Notes: a model not told the origin generated them from the letters alone. 64,000 nt of DNA from Melaminivora jejuensis (GCF_017811175.1 NZ_JACWIJ010000002.1:186001-250000), one strand, 5' to 3'. Positions 39,082 to 48,541 are shown, counted from the first letter of the stretch. Made by a program: numbers and translations.

Positions 39082-40784
39082 TCAAGACCTTCATCGACAA
39101 GCTGCTGGGCAAGAAGGGCGGCGCTGGCGCTGGCCGCGCCGCCGCCGGCAAGAAGCGCTTCGGCAAGCGCGAGGAAGTGCCCGCCAGCGTCCACGGCATC
39201 GACCCGCAACTGGTGGACAAGCGCGCCTTCGAGGTGGTGCGCACGCTGCAGGAGGCCGGCCACGAGGCCTACATCGTCGGCGGCGCGGTGCGCGACCTGC
39301 TGCTGGGCCTCAAGCCCAAGGATTTCGACGTGGCCACCAATGCCACGCCCGAGCAGGTCAAGGCGCTGTTCCGGCGCGCCTTCATCATTGGCAAGCGCTT
39401 TCGCATCGTGCATGTGGTGCATGGCCGCGGGCGCGAGCATGACGTGGTGGAAGTCTCCACCTTCCGCGCCTACCTCGACAACAGCGCCGCCGAGCAGGTC
39501 AAGGGCAACGAAAAGACCAGCCGCGCCCAGCTGGCCGGCATGGAGCACGCCGTCGATGCCAGTGGCCGGGTGCTGCGCGACAACGTCTGGGGGCCGCAGG
39601 AGGAAGATGCCGCGCGGCGCGACTTCACCGTCAACGCCATGTACTACGACCCGCAGACGCAGATCGTGGTGGACTACCACAAGGGCATCCAGGACGCGGG
39701 CAAGCGCGTGCTGCGCATGATCGGCGACGCGGCGGCGCGCTACCGCGAAGACCCGGTGCGCATCATCCGCGCCGTGCGTTTTGCCGCCAAGCTCAGCCCG
39801 CTGGGTTTCGAGCTGGAGCCCAAGACGGCCAGGCCGCTGGTGGCCAGCGAGCATCTGCTGGCCGACGTGCCGCAAAGCCGGCTGTTCGACGAAATGCTCA
39901 AGCTTTTGCAGACCGGCCACGCGATTGCCACCATCGAGCAGCTGAAAAAACTGGGCCTGGCGCGCGGCATCTATCCGCTGCTGGATGTGGTGGTCGAGCG
40001 CGCCGAGGTGCCGCTGGTGCGCGCCGCGCTGCTGGACACCGACCGCCGCGTGGCCGAGGGCAAGGCCGTGGCGCCGAGCTTTCTGCTGGCCTGCGTGCTG
40101 TGGCAGGACGTGCAGGCCGGCTGGCAGCAGCGCCTGGAGGCGGGCGAGCACACCTTCCCGGCGCTGCAGGACGCCATCGACGCGGTGTTCGACCAGCGCA
40201 TCGGCGACGTGTCCGGGCGCGGCAAGCTGGCGGCCGACATGCGCGAGATCTGGGTCATGCAGCCGCGCTTTGACAAGCGCTCGGGCAACACGCCCTTCAG
40301 CATGGTGGCGCACATCCGCTTTCGCGCCGGCTTCGACTTTCTGCGCCTGCGCGCCGACGTGGGCGAGGTGCGCGAGGGCCTGGTCGAGTGGTGGCAGGAG
40401 TTTTCCATCACCGATGACGCACGCCGCCATGACCTGCTGGCCCAGGTGCGCGAGGAGCTGCGCCAGCAGCAGCGCGCCCAGCAAAAGAAGAATCAGCCGG
40501 TGGTGCGCCGGGTGACGCCGGCAGCGCCGCCGCCAGCTGCTGCGGCTGCAGCGGGTGCCCTTGAGCCAGTTGACCCGGTTGATCCGCTTGAGGCACAGAC
40601 GGCAGCGCTGGCACATGACGACGCGGCGCCGGCCAAGAAGCGCCGCCGGCGCCGGCGCAAGCCTGCTGGCGGCGGCAGCGCCGAGGGCGACGCTGGCGCT
40701 GGCGGCCCGAATGGCACGGGCGCTGCGAACGATGTGAACGGTGCAGACAGCGCCGGCAGCCAAGGCCGGCAGGGCGCCGAATGA
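39078..40784 (+). CDS. pcnB: poly(A) polymerase I
   Basis: PcnB adds 3' poly(A) tails that mark RNA for decay. The 568-residue protein has the nucleotidyltransferase head (EAYIVGGAVRDLLLGLKPKD then FDVATNATPEQVK with the DFD metal site), RRDFTVNAMYYDP and EDPVRIIRAVRFAAKLS. A long disordered C-terminal tail (from about residue 470) has a KKRRRRRRK block suited to RNA binding. A basic N-terminal leader precedes the catalytic domain. It is translationally coupled to the HAD gene and to folK. Confidence 0.94.
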   Translation: MIKTFIDKLLGKKGGAGAGRAAAGKKRFGKREEVPASVHGIDPQLVDKRAFEVVRTLQEAGHEAYIVGGAVRDLLLGLKPKDFDVATNATPEQVKALFRRAFIIGKRFRIVHVVHGRGREHDVVEVSTFRAYLDNSAAEQVKGNEKTSRAQLAGMEHAVDASGRVLRDNVWGPQEEDAARRDFTVNAMYYDPQTQIVVDYHKGIQDAGKRVLRMIGDAAARYREDPVRIIRAVRFAAKLSPLGFELEPKTARPLVASEHLLADVPQSRLFDEMLKLLQTGHAIATIEQLKKLGLARGIYPLLDVVVERAEVPLVRAALLDTDRRVAEGKAVAPSFLLACVLWQDVQAGWQQRLEAGEHTFPALQDAIDAVFDQRIGDVSGRGKLAADMREIWVMQPRFDKRSGNTPFSMVAHIRFRAGFDFLRLRADVGEVREGLVEWWQEFSITDDARRHDLLAQVREELRQQQRAQQKKNQPVVRRVTPAAPPPAAAAAAGALEPVDPVDPLEAQTAALAHDDAAPAKKRRRRRRKPAGGGSAEGDAGAGGPNGTGAANDVNGADSAGSQGRQGAE

Positions 40785-41290
40785 GTGCCGCCCGGCCCGA
40801 TGCCGTGTCCGCCTGGATCGGCCTGGGCGCCAACCTGGGTGATGCCCGCGCCGCACTGCGCGCCGCCGTGGCCAGCATGGATGCGCTGGCGGATACGCGC
40901 GTGCTGCAAGTGTCCTCGCTGTGGTGCAGCGCGCCGGTGGACGCGCAGGGGCCGGATTATCTGAACGCCGTGGCGCACCTGCAGACCGGCCTGCCGGCCC
41001 TGGCGCTGCTGCACGCCCTGCAGGCCATCGAAACCGGCGCAGGCCGCCAGCGGCCCTGGCGCAATGCGCCGCGCACGCTGGATCTGGACGTGCTGCTGTA
41101 TGGCGCCGAGCGCCACGGCACGCCCGCGCTGACCGTGCCGCATCCGCGCCTGGCCGAGCGCGCCTTCGTGCTGCTGCCACTGGCCGAACTGGCGCCGCAT
41201 CTGGTCACGCCCGAGCAGCGCGCGGCGGTGGCCGGCCAGCGCATCGAGCGTGTTGCCGATGCGCCTGCCTGGCTCGGCGGCAGCGACTGA
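40781..41290 (+). CDS. folK: 6-hydroxymethyl-7,8-dihydropterin pyrophosphokinase
   Basis: FolK transfers pyrophosphate from ATP in folate synthesis. The 169-residue protein has WIGLGANLGDARAALRAAV at the N-terminus, the substrate loop SSLWCSAPVDAQGPDYLNAV and RPWRNAPRTLDLDVLLYG, the family signature. It starts inside the pcnB stop (ATGA), a common pcnB-folK arrangement. Confidence 0.96.
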   Translation: MSAARPDAVSAWIGLGANLGDARAALRAAVASMDALADTRVLQVSSLWCSAPVDAQGPDYLNAVAHLQTGLPALALLHALQAIETGAGRQRPWRNAPRTLDLDVLLYGAERHGTPALTVPHPRLAERAFVLLPLAELAPHLVTPEQRAAVAGQRIERVADAPAWLGGSD

Positions 41291-41307
41291 ATTTTGCTAC
41301 TTGAACA

Positions 41308-41355
41308 ATAGCTGTCAGCGCTTGCTGGGCAAGGGTTTGAGCCGGATTTGATGCT
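41308..41355 (+). repeat. dispersed repeat, copy 9
   Basis: AATAGCTGTCAGCGCTTGCT, then GGGCAAGGGTTTGAGCCGG and GATTTGATGCT. It lies between folK and the Bug receptor gene. Confidence 0.9.
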
Positions 41356-41366
41356 TAATCCAGGGC

Positions 41367-42340
41367 TTAATCGACCTTGGCGCCCGAAGCCTTGACCACC
41401 TGCTGGTACTTGGCGCGCTCGGCGGCCATGAAGGCGTTGAACTGCTCGGGCGTGGTCGGCACCGGCTCGGCCAGCAGGGCCTCGAAGCGGGTCTTGGTCT
41501 CGGGCGCTTTCAGGGCGTCGGTGAAGGCCTTGTTCAGCCGGTCGATGGCCGCCTTGGGCGTGCCTGCCGGGGCCATCAGGCCCCACCAGGTGTCGATGGC
41601 AAAGCCGGGGAAGGTGGCCGACAGCGGCGGCACGCCTGGCAGCATGGGGCTGGCCTGCTCGCTGGTCACCGCCAGCGCCTTGAGCTTGCCGGCACGGATG
41701 TTGGGCGCAGCCGCCGCCAGGTTGTCGATGTTGAAGTCCACCTCGCCGGCCATCAGCGCCAGCTGCGCCGGGCTGGCGCCGCGATACGGGATGTGCAGGG
41801 CATAGATGCCGGCCTTTTGCTTGAACATCTCGCCGGCCAGGTGGCCGGCGCTGCCGTTGCCGCCGCTGCCGTAGTTGAGCTTGGCCGGGTTGGCGCGGGC
41901 GTAGGCGATCAGGTCGGCCACGGTATTGATCTTGAGCTGCTCGGCGCGCGCGGCGTTGACCACCAGCACGTTGGGCACGCGCACCATCTGCGTGATGCCG
42001 GTGAAATCCTTGGCCGCGTCGTAGGGCATACGGCTGTACAGCCAGGGGTTGACAGCGTGCGTGGCCGTGGCGGCGATGCCGATGGTCAGGCCGTCCGGCG
42101 CGGCCTTGGCCACTGCGTCGGCGCCGATGTTGCCGCCAGCGCCGGCCTTGTTGTCCACCACCACAGTGCCCAGGCTGTCGCGCACGCGCTCGGCCAGGGC
42201 GCGGGCCGTCACGTCGATGGGGCCGCCAGGGGCGTAGGGCACGACCAGGCGGATGGGCCCCGAAGACTGGGCGTGCAGGCTGGGAGACACAGCCGCAGCG
42301 GCTGCGGCCAGGGCGAAAAGGAGGGGGTTCTGCGTTTCAT
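41367..42340 (-). CDS. Bug family solute receptor (tripartite tricarboxylate transporter type), start affected by apparent 1-base deletion
   Basis: The mature part (~300 residues) is typical of Bug periplasmic receptors: IRLVVPYAPGGPIDVTARAL, VVVDNKAGAGGNIGADAVAK, LNYGSGGNGSAGHLAGEMFK, HIPYRGASPAQLALMAGEVD. The signal peptide LLFALAAAAAAVSPSLHAQS is present, but ATG 42340 (MKRRTP) is one frame off. One extra base in the five-G run at 42323-42327 joins them as MKRRTPLLFALAAAAA. An in-frame start further upstream would produce an atypical leader. The ligand is unknown; no TctAB genes are nearby, as is usual for orphan Bug proteins. Confidence 0.88.
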
Positions 42341-42507
42341 AGGCCGCCGATTGTGCAAAAAATTGCAGCGGCTGCACCGGCTGCGGACTTCCGGGGCTGG
42401 CTGCGCTGTCCTACAGGTGTCTCGTCCGGGCCATTTCTAGCATGGCCCGTGGCCGGCTCGACGGCCACTTTCGTACCCCGTTCACCCGCCTGACGAAAGG
42501 ATTCCGC

Positions 42508-42864
42508 ATGACCCAGCAAGCTCCCTCCACCCTGTCCGCCTCCCGCTACGCCGACTGCATCCAGGCCTGCAATGCCTGCGCCGCTGCCTGCGACTTCTGC
42601 GCCGCCGCCTGCCTGCGCGAGGACGACGTGGCGCACATGGCGCGCTGCATCGCGCTGGATATGGACTGCGCCGCCATCTGCCGCCTGGCCGCCGCCGCCA
42701 TGGCGCGCGCCAGCGACTACGCTGCCGACATCTGCGCGCTGTGCGCCCGTATCTGCGAGGCCTGCGCCAAGGAATGCCAGTCGCACCAGCACGCCCACTG
42801 CCAGGAATGCGCCAAGGCCTGCGCGCACTGCGCGCGCATGTGCCGCGAGATGGCCTCGGCCTGA
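42508..42864 (+). CDS. four-helix bundle copper-binding protein (Csp-like)
   Basis: The 118-residue protein is rich in cysteine in a helical repeat pattern (YADCIQACNACAAACDFCAA, ACLREDDVAHMARCIALDMD, ICALCARICEACAKECQSHQ, HCQECAKACAHCARMCREMA). This matches the copper storage proteins, in which Cys side chains line a four-helix bundle and hold many Cu(I) ions. No Tat signal is seen, so a cytosolic Csp3-like role is likely. GAAAGGA lies just upstream of ATG 42508. Confidence 0.92.
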   Translation: MTQQAPSTLSASRYADCIQACNACAAACDFCAAACLREDDVAHMARCIALDMDCAAICRLAAAAMARASDYAADICALCARICEACAKECQSHQHAHCQECAKACAHCARMCREMASA

Positions 42865-42897
42865 GGGCGACTCCCAGGCCGCAGGCGCCGAGGTAGC

Positions 42898-43968
42898 TCA
42901 GGCGCCGTGCTTGTCGGCCTCGGAGGTGAAGGCGTCGGCAAAGAACTCCTCGGGCGGCAGGCCGCGCTGGGCGCTGTAGCTGTCGCGGGCGGCCTCGACC
43001 ACCACCGGTGCGCCGCAGGCATAGACCTGGTGGCCCGACAGGTCGGCAAAGTCGTCCAGCACCGCCTGATGGACGAAGCCGGTGCGCCCCGTCCAGCCGT
43101 CCTCGGGCAGGGCGTCGGAGACCACCGGCACGTAGCGCAGCTGCGGCATGTCCTGCAGGCGCTCGCGCACCCAGGCGTCCAGGTACAGGTCGCGCGGGCG
43201 CCGGCCACCCCAGTACAGCACGGCAGGGCGCGTGATGCCCTTGTGCTGCATGTGCTCGATCAGTGCCTTGAGCGGCGCAAAACCCGTGCCCGAGGCCAGC
43301 AGCACCAGGGGCTTGTCGCTGTCTTCGCGCAGGAAGAAGCTGCCGAATGGCCCTTCGATGCGCAGGATGTCCTTTTCCTTGAGCGCCCCGAAGACGTGGT
43401 CGGTGAAGCGCCCGCCCGGCATGTGGCGGATGTGCAGCTCCACCGCTGGCGCGCCGGCCTGCAGGGTGTGCGGCGCGTTGGCCATCGAATAGGCGCGGCG
43501 CGCACCGTCCTTGAGGATGAACTCGATGTACTGCCCGGCGTGATAGCGGAAGGTATCGGCTGCCGGCAGTTGCAGGCGCAGCTGCATGGCGTCGTGCGAC
43601 AGGCGCTGCAGTTGCGCCACGCGCACGGGCAGCTTGCGGATGGGATAGCTGCTCTCGTCGGTCACCTGCCGCGACTCGATGACCACATCGGTCAGGGGCC
43701 GGGCGCAGCAGGTCAGGATGAAGCCGGCGGCCTCCTCGGCGTCGCTCAGGGCTTTTTGCTGGTGCGGGCCGTGCTCGACCGAGCCGCTGAGCTTTCTGCA
43801 CTTGCACGAGCCGCAGGCGCCGTCCTTGCAGCCGTAGGGCAGGCCGATGCCGCTGCCGATGGCCGCCGCCAGGATGGCCTGCCCGGCTGGCGTCTGGAAG
43901 CTGCGGCCGCTGGGCTGGACGGTGATCTGGTGGGCGGTGTCCGGGGCGGTGCTCTCGGCGCTACTCAT
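42898..43968 (-). CDS. 2Fe-2S ferredoxin-NAD(P)H oxidoreductase (CDP-6-deoxy-glucoseen reductase-like)
   Basis: The 356-residue protein joins an N-terminal plant-type ferredoxin domain to a ferredoxin-NADP+ reductase module. The 2Fe-2S ligands lie in GCKDGACGSCKCRKLSG and FILTCCARPLTDVV. The reductase carries the FAD motif RRAYSMANAPH and the NAD(P) motif VLLASGTGFAPLKALIEHMQ. It is the usual annotation of CDP-6-deoxy-delta-3,4-glucoseen reductase-like proteins. No sugar-dehydratase partner is nearby, so its electron acceptor is unknown. Confidence 0.92.
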   Translation of the reverse strand: MSSAESTAPDTAHQITVQPSGRSFQTPAGQAILAAAIGSGIGLPYGCKDGACGSCKCRKLSGSVEHGPHQQKALSDAEEAAGFILTCCARPLTDVVIESRQVTDESSYPIRKLPVRVAQLQRLSHDAMQLRLQLPAADTFRYHAGQYIEFILKDGARRAYSMANAPHTLQAGAPAVELHIRHMPGGRFTDHVFGALKEKDILRIEGPFGSFFLREDSDKPLVLLASGTGFAPLKALIEHMQHKGITRPAVLYWGGRRPRDLYLDAWVRERLQDMPQLRYVPVVSDALPEDGWTGRTGFVHQAVLDDFADLSGHQVYACGAPVVVEAARDSYSAQRGLPPEEFFADAFTSEADKHGA

Positions 43969-44016
43969 GGTGGGCTATCCTCACAGTCGTTCTGGTGCAT
44001 TACGAAGGCCGCGATT

Positions 44017-44985
44017 TTGCCCGCCCATCAAAACCCCCTCGGCGCGCTGCCGGCGCGCTTTCGCCGCCCGCGGCTGCTGATCGTCGGCTGCGGCGACGTT
44101 GGCCTGCGCGCGGCGCGCGAGCTGGGCGCGGCCAGCGGCGCGCAGCGCTGCCGGGTGCTGGCGCTGACCTCCGACCCGCAGCGCCTGCCCCTGCTGCGCG
44201 CTGCCGGCATCACGGCGCTGGTGGGTGATCTGGACAGGCCGGCCAGCCTGAGGCGCCTCGCCGGCCTGGCCACCCGGGTGCTGCACCTGGCGCCGCCGCC
44301 GGGGCTGGGCACCGCAGGGCAGGGCGGGTACAGCGGGCTGGCCGATCCGCGCACCGTGGCGCTGGTGCGCACGCTGCGCCGGGGCGCGCAGGCGCAGGCG
44401 CTGGTCTATGTCTCCACCAGCGGCGTCTATGGCGACTGCGCCGGGCAGTGGGTGAGTGAGGCGCGCCCGGTGCGGCCCATGACGGCGCGGGCGCGGCGGC
44501 GCGTCCACGCCGAGGCTAGCCTGCGCGCCCTGGGGCGCTCGGGCGTGCGCGTGAGCCTGCTGCGGGCGCCGGGCATCTACGCCAGCGACCGCGCGGGCGG
44601 CACGCCGCGCGAGCGGCTGCTCAGGGGCGCACCGGCCCTGGTGGAGGCCGAGGACGTCCACACCAACCACATCCACGCCGACGATCTGGCGCGCGCCTGC
44701 CTGCTGGCCCTGTGGCGCGGCCGGCCCCAGCGGGCCTGCAACATCAGCGATGCCAGTGGGCTGAAGCTGGGCCAGTACCTGGATCTGGCGGCTGATCTGT
44801 ATGGCCTGCCGCGCCCGCCGCGCCTGACGCGGGCGCAGGCGGCGCTGCAACTTTCGCCGTTGCAGATGAGCTTTCTGGGCGAGTCGCGCCGGCTGCTCAC
44901 GCAGCGCATGGAGCGCGAACTGGGGCTGCAGCTGCGCTATCCGACCGTGCTGCAGGGCCTGCAGGCCGGTCTTCAGCGTGGGTAG
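44017..44985 (+). CDS. NAD(P)-dependent epimerase/reductase (extended SDR)
   Basis: The 322-residue protein has the Rossmann motif RLLIVGCGDVGLRAARELGA and a catalytic region YVSTSGVYGDCAGQWVSE. VHTNHIHADDLARACLLALW follows, as in the SDR group related to YeeZ. The start is TTG 44017 (MPAHQNPLGALPARF); no in-frame ATG lies before the Rossmann strand. The role is unknown; a sugar or isoprenoid-linked reduction is possible. It is divergent from the ferredoxin reductase gene with only 48 bases between. Confidence 0.88.
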   Translation: MPAHQNPLGALPARFRRPRLLIVGCGDVGLRAARELGAASGAQRCRVLALTSDPQRLPLLRAAGITALVGDLDRPASLRRLAGLATRVLHLAPPPGLGTAGQGGYSGLADPRTVALVRTLRRGAQAQALVYVSTSGVYGDCAGQWVSEARPVRPMTARARRRVHAEASLRALGRSGVRVSLLRAPGIYASDRAGGTPRERLLRGAPALVEAEDVHTNHIHADDLARACLLALWRGRPQRACNISDASGLKLGQYLDLAADLYGLPRPPRLTRAQAALQLSPLQMSFLGESRRLLTQRMERELGLQLRYPTVLQGLQAGLQRG

Positions 44986-45518
44986 CTGTTGCCCTGGCGG
45001 TCGTAGCAGCGAAAGACGTTGCAGCGGGTGATTTCGGGCGGCGGCGGTGGCGGGCGCCAGTGCGGTGGTCGCCCGCCGTGGCCGGGAAGCGGATAGCCGT
45101 AGGGCGGTGCAATGATGATGGGTGCCGGTGCCGGGGTTGGATACGCTGGGTAGGCCGGCGGCGGCGCGGGGTTGCGCAGGGCCTCGATGCGCGCGGCTTC
45201 CAGCTCGGCAGCACGTTCGGCGGCGCGCTCGGCGGTTTCGCGCTGCTGGCGCTCATGCTTGCGCGCCAGGGCGGCCTCGGCCTGCTGCTGCTCACGGGCG
45301 ATGTCCTCGGGGCTTTTCGGTGGCAGCACCTCCTGGACGGCCTGACCACTGGCGCAGCCGCCGTCGGTATAGGTGATGCGCCCGGTGGCCGGGTCGGTGC
45401 AGCGCACCACCTGGGCGGCGGCGGGCAGGCACAGCGCCAGCGTGAGCAGCGCCAGGGTGCGGCCCGAGGACTGGCGCAGGGGCTGGGTGCTGCGCGGCGC
45501 GCGCCTCAACGCCGCCAT
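44973..45518 (-). CDS. DUF4124 domain-containing exported protein
   Basis: The 181-residue protein has a signal peptide (RTLALLTLALCLPAAAQV, cleavage after AAA or AQ). The DUF4124 motif follows (VVRCTDPATGRITYTDGGCA). A charged helical segment with many Glu/Arg (residues ~80-125) and a Pro/Tyr-rich C-terminus ending ITRCNVFRCYDRQGNSY complete it. It is probably periplasmic. Its 5' end overlaps the next gene's 3' end by 13 bases in another frame, and its 3' end overlaps the SDR gene by 13 bases. Confidence 0.82.
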   Translation of the reverse strand: MAALRRAPRSTQPLRQSSGRTLALLTLALCLPAAAQVVRCTDPATGRITYTDGGCASGQAVQEVLPPKSPEDIAREQQQAEAALARKHERQQRETAERAAERAAELEAARIEALRNPAPPPAYPAYPTPAPAPIIIAPPYGYPLPGHGGRPPHWRPPPPPPEITRCNVFRCYDRQGNSYPR

Positions 45519-45970
45519 TGCTGAGGCGCTGGGCGCCAGCCCTTTTCCAGCGCTTCGCGCTCCAGCGGGGTCAGCGGGCGATGTGCCGGGCGCTGGGCCT
45601 GCTCTTGGCGCCGGCGCTCGGCCTGCTGCTCGCGCTCTCGCTGGCGCTCCCACTCGCGGCGCTCATGCTCGCGCCGCTGCTGCTCCAGCCGGCGCTCGCG
45701 TTCGCGCTCGCGTGCTTCCTGGCGCTGGCGCTCGCGCCAGGCTTCGGCACGCCAGCCCGGGGGCGGAGCGGTGTAGATCACGGCAGGCGGCTCATACACG
45801 GTGATGGCGGGAGATGGCGCCGAGTAGTAGCGCGGGGCGTAGCCGCCATCGCTGTAGTACGGGCTGTACGGCCCATAGGGGTCGCCAGGCACGCTGGCGC
45901 AGCCGGTGGCCAGCAGCGCCGCAGCGCTCATCGCGATGGCACGCAGGAGAGGGAGCTGGAGGGAGGGCAT
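45506..45970 (-). CDS. putative lipoprotein with Arg/Glu-rich helix
   Basis: The 154-residue protein has a lipoprotein signal peptide ending in the lipobox LLATGC (Cys near residue 24). A Tyr/Pro-rich segment follows (DPYGPYSPYYSDGGYAPRYY), then a long highly charged predicted helix (residues ~75-130; Arg/Glu/Gln-rich). The C-terminus HRPLTPLEREALEKGWRPAP is conserved-looking. I know no function for it. It is probably co-transcribed with the DUF4124 gene, whose start overlaps its end. Confidence 0.78.
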   Translation of the reverse strand: MPSLQLPLLRAIAMSAAALLATGCASVPGDPYGPYSPYYSDGGYAPRYYSAPSPAITVYEPPAVIYTAPPPGWRAEAWRERQRQEARERERERRLEQQRREHERREWERQREREQQAERRRQEQAQRPAHRPLTPLEREALEKGWRPAPQQWRR

Positions 45971-46114
45971 GGCAAGGCTCCTGTATGGTGAACCGCCGTG
46001 GGCGGGAAGGAGGAGGGCGTTTCGCTGCCGATTGTGCTGCGTGCGCCCTGATCGTGCTGCAGGTGCGCATCCGCAGGGCGTGCAAGACAGCGCTGCACCG
46101 CACCAATTCCGAAA

Positions 46115-46165
46115 ATACAGGAAAAAGCCATCAAACCCTTGCCAGTCAAGCGCTTATAGCTATCA
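46115..46165 (-). repeat. dispersed repeat, copy 10
   Basis: CATCAAACCCTTGCCAGTCA, then AGCGCTTATAGCTATCAA, is the consensus complement. It lies downstream of gcdH. Confidence 0.85.
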
Positions 46166-46181
46166 ATATAATAGCAAAATG

Positions 46182-47375
46182 TCAGTTGGCAAAGGCGGCG
46201 ATGCCCGTCTGCGCCCGGCCCAGGATCAGCGCGTGGACATCGTGCGTGCCCTCGTAGGTGTTGACCACCTCCAGGTTGACCAGGTGGCGCGCCACGCCGA
46301 ACTCGTCGCTGATGCCGTTGCCGCCCATCATGTCGCGCGCCAGGCGGGCGATGTCCAGCGCCTTACCGCAGTTGTTGCGCTTGATGAGCGAGGTCGCCTC
46401 GATGACGTTGTGCCCTTCGTCCTTGATGCGGCCCACGCGCAGCGCTGCCTGCAGGCCCAGGGCGATCTCGGTCTGCATGTCGGCCAGCTTTTTCTGCACC
46501 AGCTGATTGGCGGCCAGCGGGCGGCCGAACTGCTGGCGATCCAGCGTGTACTGGCGCGCCGTGTGCCAGCAGAACTCGGCCGCGCCCATGGCGCCCCAGG
46601 CGATGCCGAAGCGCGCGCTGTTCAGGCAGGTGAAGGGGCCTTTGAGGCCTTGCACCTCGGGGAAGGCGTTTTCCTCGGGCACGAACACGTTGTCCATGAC
46701 GATCTCGCCGGTGATGCTGGCACGCAGGCCCACCTTGCCGTGGATGGCCGGGGCCGACAGGCCTTCCATGCCCTTGTCCAGGATGAAGCCGCGGATCGGG
46801 CCGACGCTGCCGCCCTCGCTCACTTCCTTGGCCCAGACCACGAAGACGTCGGCCACCGGGCTGTTGGTGATCCACATCTTGGCGCCGGTGAGGCGATAGC
46901 CGCCGTCCACCTTGCGTGCGCGGCTGGCCATGCTGCCGGGGTCGGAGCCGTGGTCGGGCTCGGTCAGGCCAAAGCAGCCGATGAACTCGCCGCTGGCCAG
47001 TTTCGGCAGGTATTTGTGCTTTTGTGCCTCGGTGCCGAACGCGTTGATGGGCACCATGACCAGCGACGACTGCACGCTGGCCATGGAGCGGTAGCCCGAG
47101 TCCACGCGCTCGATCTCGCGCGCCACCAGGCCGTAGCTGACGTAGCTCAGGCCGGCGCCGCCGTACTCGGTGGGGATGGTCGGCCCCAGCAGGCCCAGCT
47201 CGCCCATCTCGCGAAAGATGCTGGTGTCGGTCTTTTCATGGCGGAACATGTCCAGCACGCGCGGCGCGAGGCGCTCCTGGCAGTAGGCGGCGGCGGCGTC
47301 ACGGATGGCGCGCTCGTCCTCGCTCAGTTGCTGGTCGAATTGCAGGGGGTCGTCCCATTGGAAATTGCGGCTCAT
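46182..47375 (-). CDS. gcdH: glutaryl-CoA dehydrogenase
   Basis: GcdH is an FAD acyl-CoA dehydrogenase that oxidatively decarboxylates glutaryl-CoA to crotonyl-CoA in lysine and aromatic degradation. The 397-residue protein has [37 protein letters not shown] and the catalytic Glu in [20 protein letters not shown]. The start [17 protein letters not shown] fits the family. The divergent LysR gene is probably its regulator. Confidence 0.95.
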   Translation of the reverse strand: MSRNFQWDDPLQFDQQLSEDERAIRDAAAAYCQERLAPRVLDMFRHEKTDTSIFREMGELGLLGPTIPTEYGGAGLSYVSYGLVAREIERVDSGYRSMASVQSSLVMVPINAFGTEAQKHKYLPKLASGEFIGCFGLTEPDHGSDPGSMASRARKVDGGYRLTGAKMWITNSPVADVFVVWAKEVSEGGSVGPIRGFILDKGMEGLSAPAIHGKVGLRASITGEIVMDNVFVPEENAFPEVQGLKGPFTCLNSARFGIAWGAMGAAEFCWHTARQYTLDRQQFGRPLAANQLVQKKLADMQTEIALGLQAALRVGRIKDEGHNVIEATSLIKRNNCGKALDIARLARDMMGGNGISDEFGVARHLVNLEVVNTYEGTHDVHALILGRAQTGIAAFAN

Positions 47376-47444
47376 GCTGGTCTCCTTGCGCTAAGAAAAT
47401 AAAAAAAAGCATGATAGGCAGCGCAAATCTGCGAGGCAAACGAT

Positions 47445-47482
47445 TTGATTTCATTCAGGCATGAGGAAAACGCATGAATCAA
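47445..47482. promoter_or_regulatory. putative LysR-type operator between gcdH and its regulator
   Basis: TTGATTTCAT (47445-47454) and ATGAATCAA (47474-47482) form an interrupted inverted repeat, with an inner TCATTCAGGCATGA motif. It is placed between the divergent gcdH and LysR genes, as expected for an autoregulated LysR system. Confidence 0.45.
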
Positions 47483-47560
47483 GCTAGTGCCTCCCTACAA
47501 TCGGGCGCCCGTTGTCCCTGCCTCATCCCTGTCTCCCACCTGCCTGCACGAGCGGCGCGA

Positions 47561-48541
47561 ATGCCTACTCCCTTGCCATCCACCCAGGCGCTGGCCTGCC
47601 TCGAAGCCGCCGCGCGCCACCAGAGCTATACCCGTGCGGCGCAGGAGCTGTCGCTGACCCAGGGCGCGGTCTCGCGCCAGATCATGGCGCTGGAGGAATT
47701 GTTGGGCGTGGCGCTGTTTCGCCGCACGCGCCACGGCGTCGCGCTGACCGAGGCCGGGCGCCAGTACGCGCGCCAGGCAGGCCGCTGGCTGCTGGAGCTG
47801 CGCCAGGGCACGCTGGAGATCATGGCGCACCAGGGCGCCGGCGGCAGTGTGGCGCTGGCCGCCGTGCCCACCTTCGCCACGCGCTGGCTGCTGCCGCGCC
47901 TGCCGCAACTGGCGCGCCAGCACCCCGACATCACCGTCCATATCGACGTGCGCACGCGGCCTTTCCTGTTTGCCGACACCACCTTCGATGCCGCGCTGTT
48001 CGCCGGCACGGCCGCGCAGGTGGCCAACTGGCCCGGCGTGCAGGCGCAGTGGCTGATGCACGAGGACATCGTGCCGGTGTGCAGCCCGCAGCTGCTGGCG
48101 CGGGCCGCCCAGCGCGGGCCGGGCCGGGCCTGGCAGCCGGTGGCGCCGCAGGCCATTGCCGGGCTGCCGCTGCTGCAGCAAAGCACGCGCCCGCTGGGTT
48201 GGCAGCAGTGGTTTGCCGCTGCCGGGGTGGCGGCACAGCGTACCCTGGACGGGCCACGGCTGGAGCTGTTTTCCATGCTGGCCGAAGCTGCCGCGCAAGG
48301 CCTGGGCGTGGCGCTGATCCCGCCGCTGCTGATCGAGCAGGAGCTGGCGCGTGGCGAACTGGTCATCGCCTGCGCTCAGGCGCCGCAGCGCGAGCGCAGC
48401 TACTACCTGGTCACGCCCCAGCAGCCCGCCACCCCGGCGCTGGCGCGCTTTGCCCGCTGGCTGGGCCAGACGGCGGGGGCGGATGAGGGCGGGGCGGACG
48501 GCTCCAATTCCAATCCCAACTCCAGCCCCGAAGCGCCATGA
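47561..48541 (+). CDS. LysR-family transcriptional regulator (probable gcdH regulator)
   Basis: The protein (326 residues from ATG 47561) has the N-terminal winged helix (ALACLEAAARHQSYTRAAQE, LSLTQGAVSRQIMALEELLG). A GcvA-type effector domain follows (VALAAVPTFATRWLLPRLPQ, LPLLQQSTRPLGWQQWF). The in-frame ATG 47474 would add 29 residues but lies inside the putative operator, so 47561 is preferred. An acidic/Asn-Ser tail ends the protein. The stop overlaps the phr start (ATGA at 48538-48541). It is divergent from gcdH. Confidence 0.92.
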   Translation: MPTPLPSTQALACLEAAARHQSYTRAAQELSLTQGAVSRQIMALEELLGVALFRRTRHGVALTEAGRQYARQAGRWLLELRQGTLEIMAHQGAGGSVALAAVPTFATRWLLPRLPQLARQHPDITVHIDVRTRPFLFADTTFDAALFAGTAAQVANWPGVQAQWLMHEDIVPVCSPQLLARAAQRGPGRAWQPVAPQAIAGLPLLQQSTRPLGWQQWFAAAGVAAQRTLDGPRLELFSMLAEAAAQGLGVALIPPLLIEQELARGELVIACAQAPQRERSYYLVTPQQPATPALARFARWLGQTAGADEGGADGSNSNPNSSPEAP

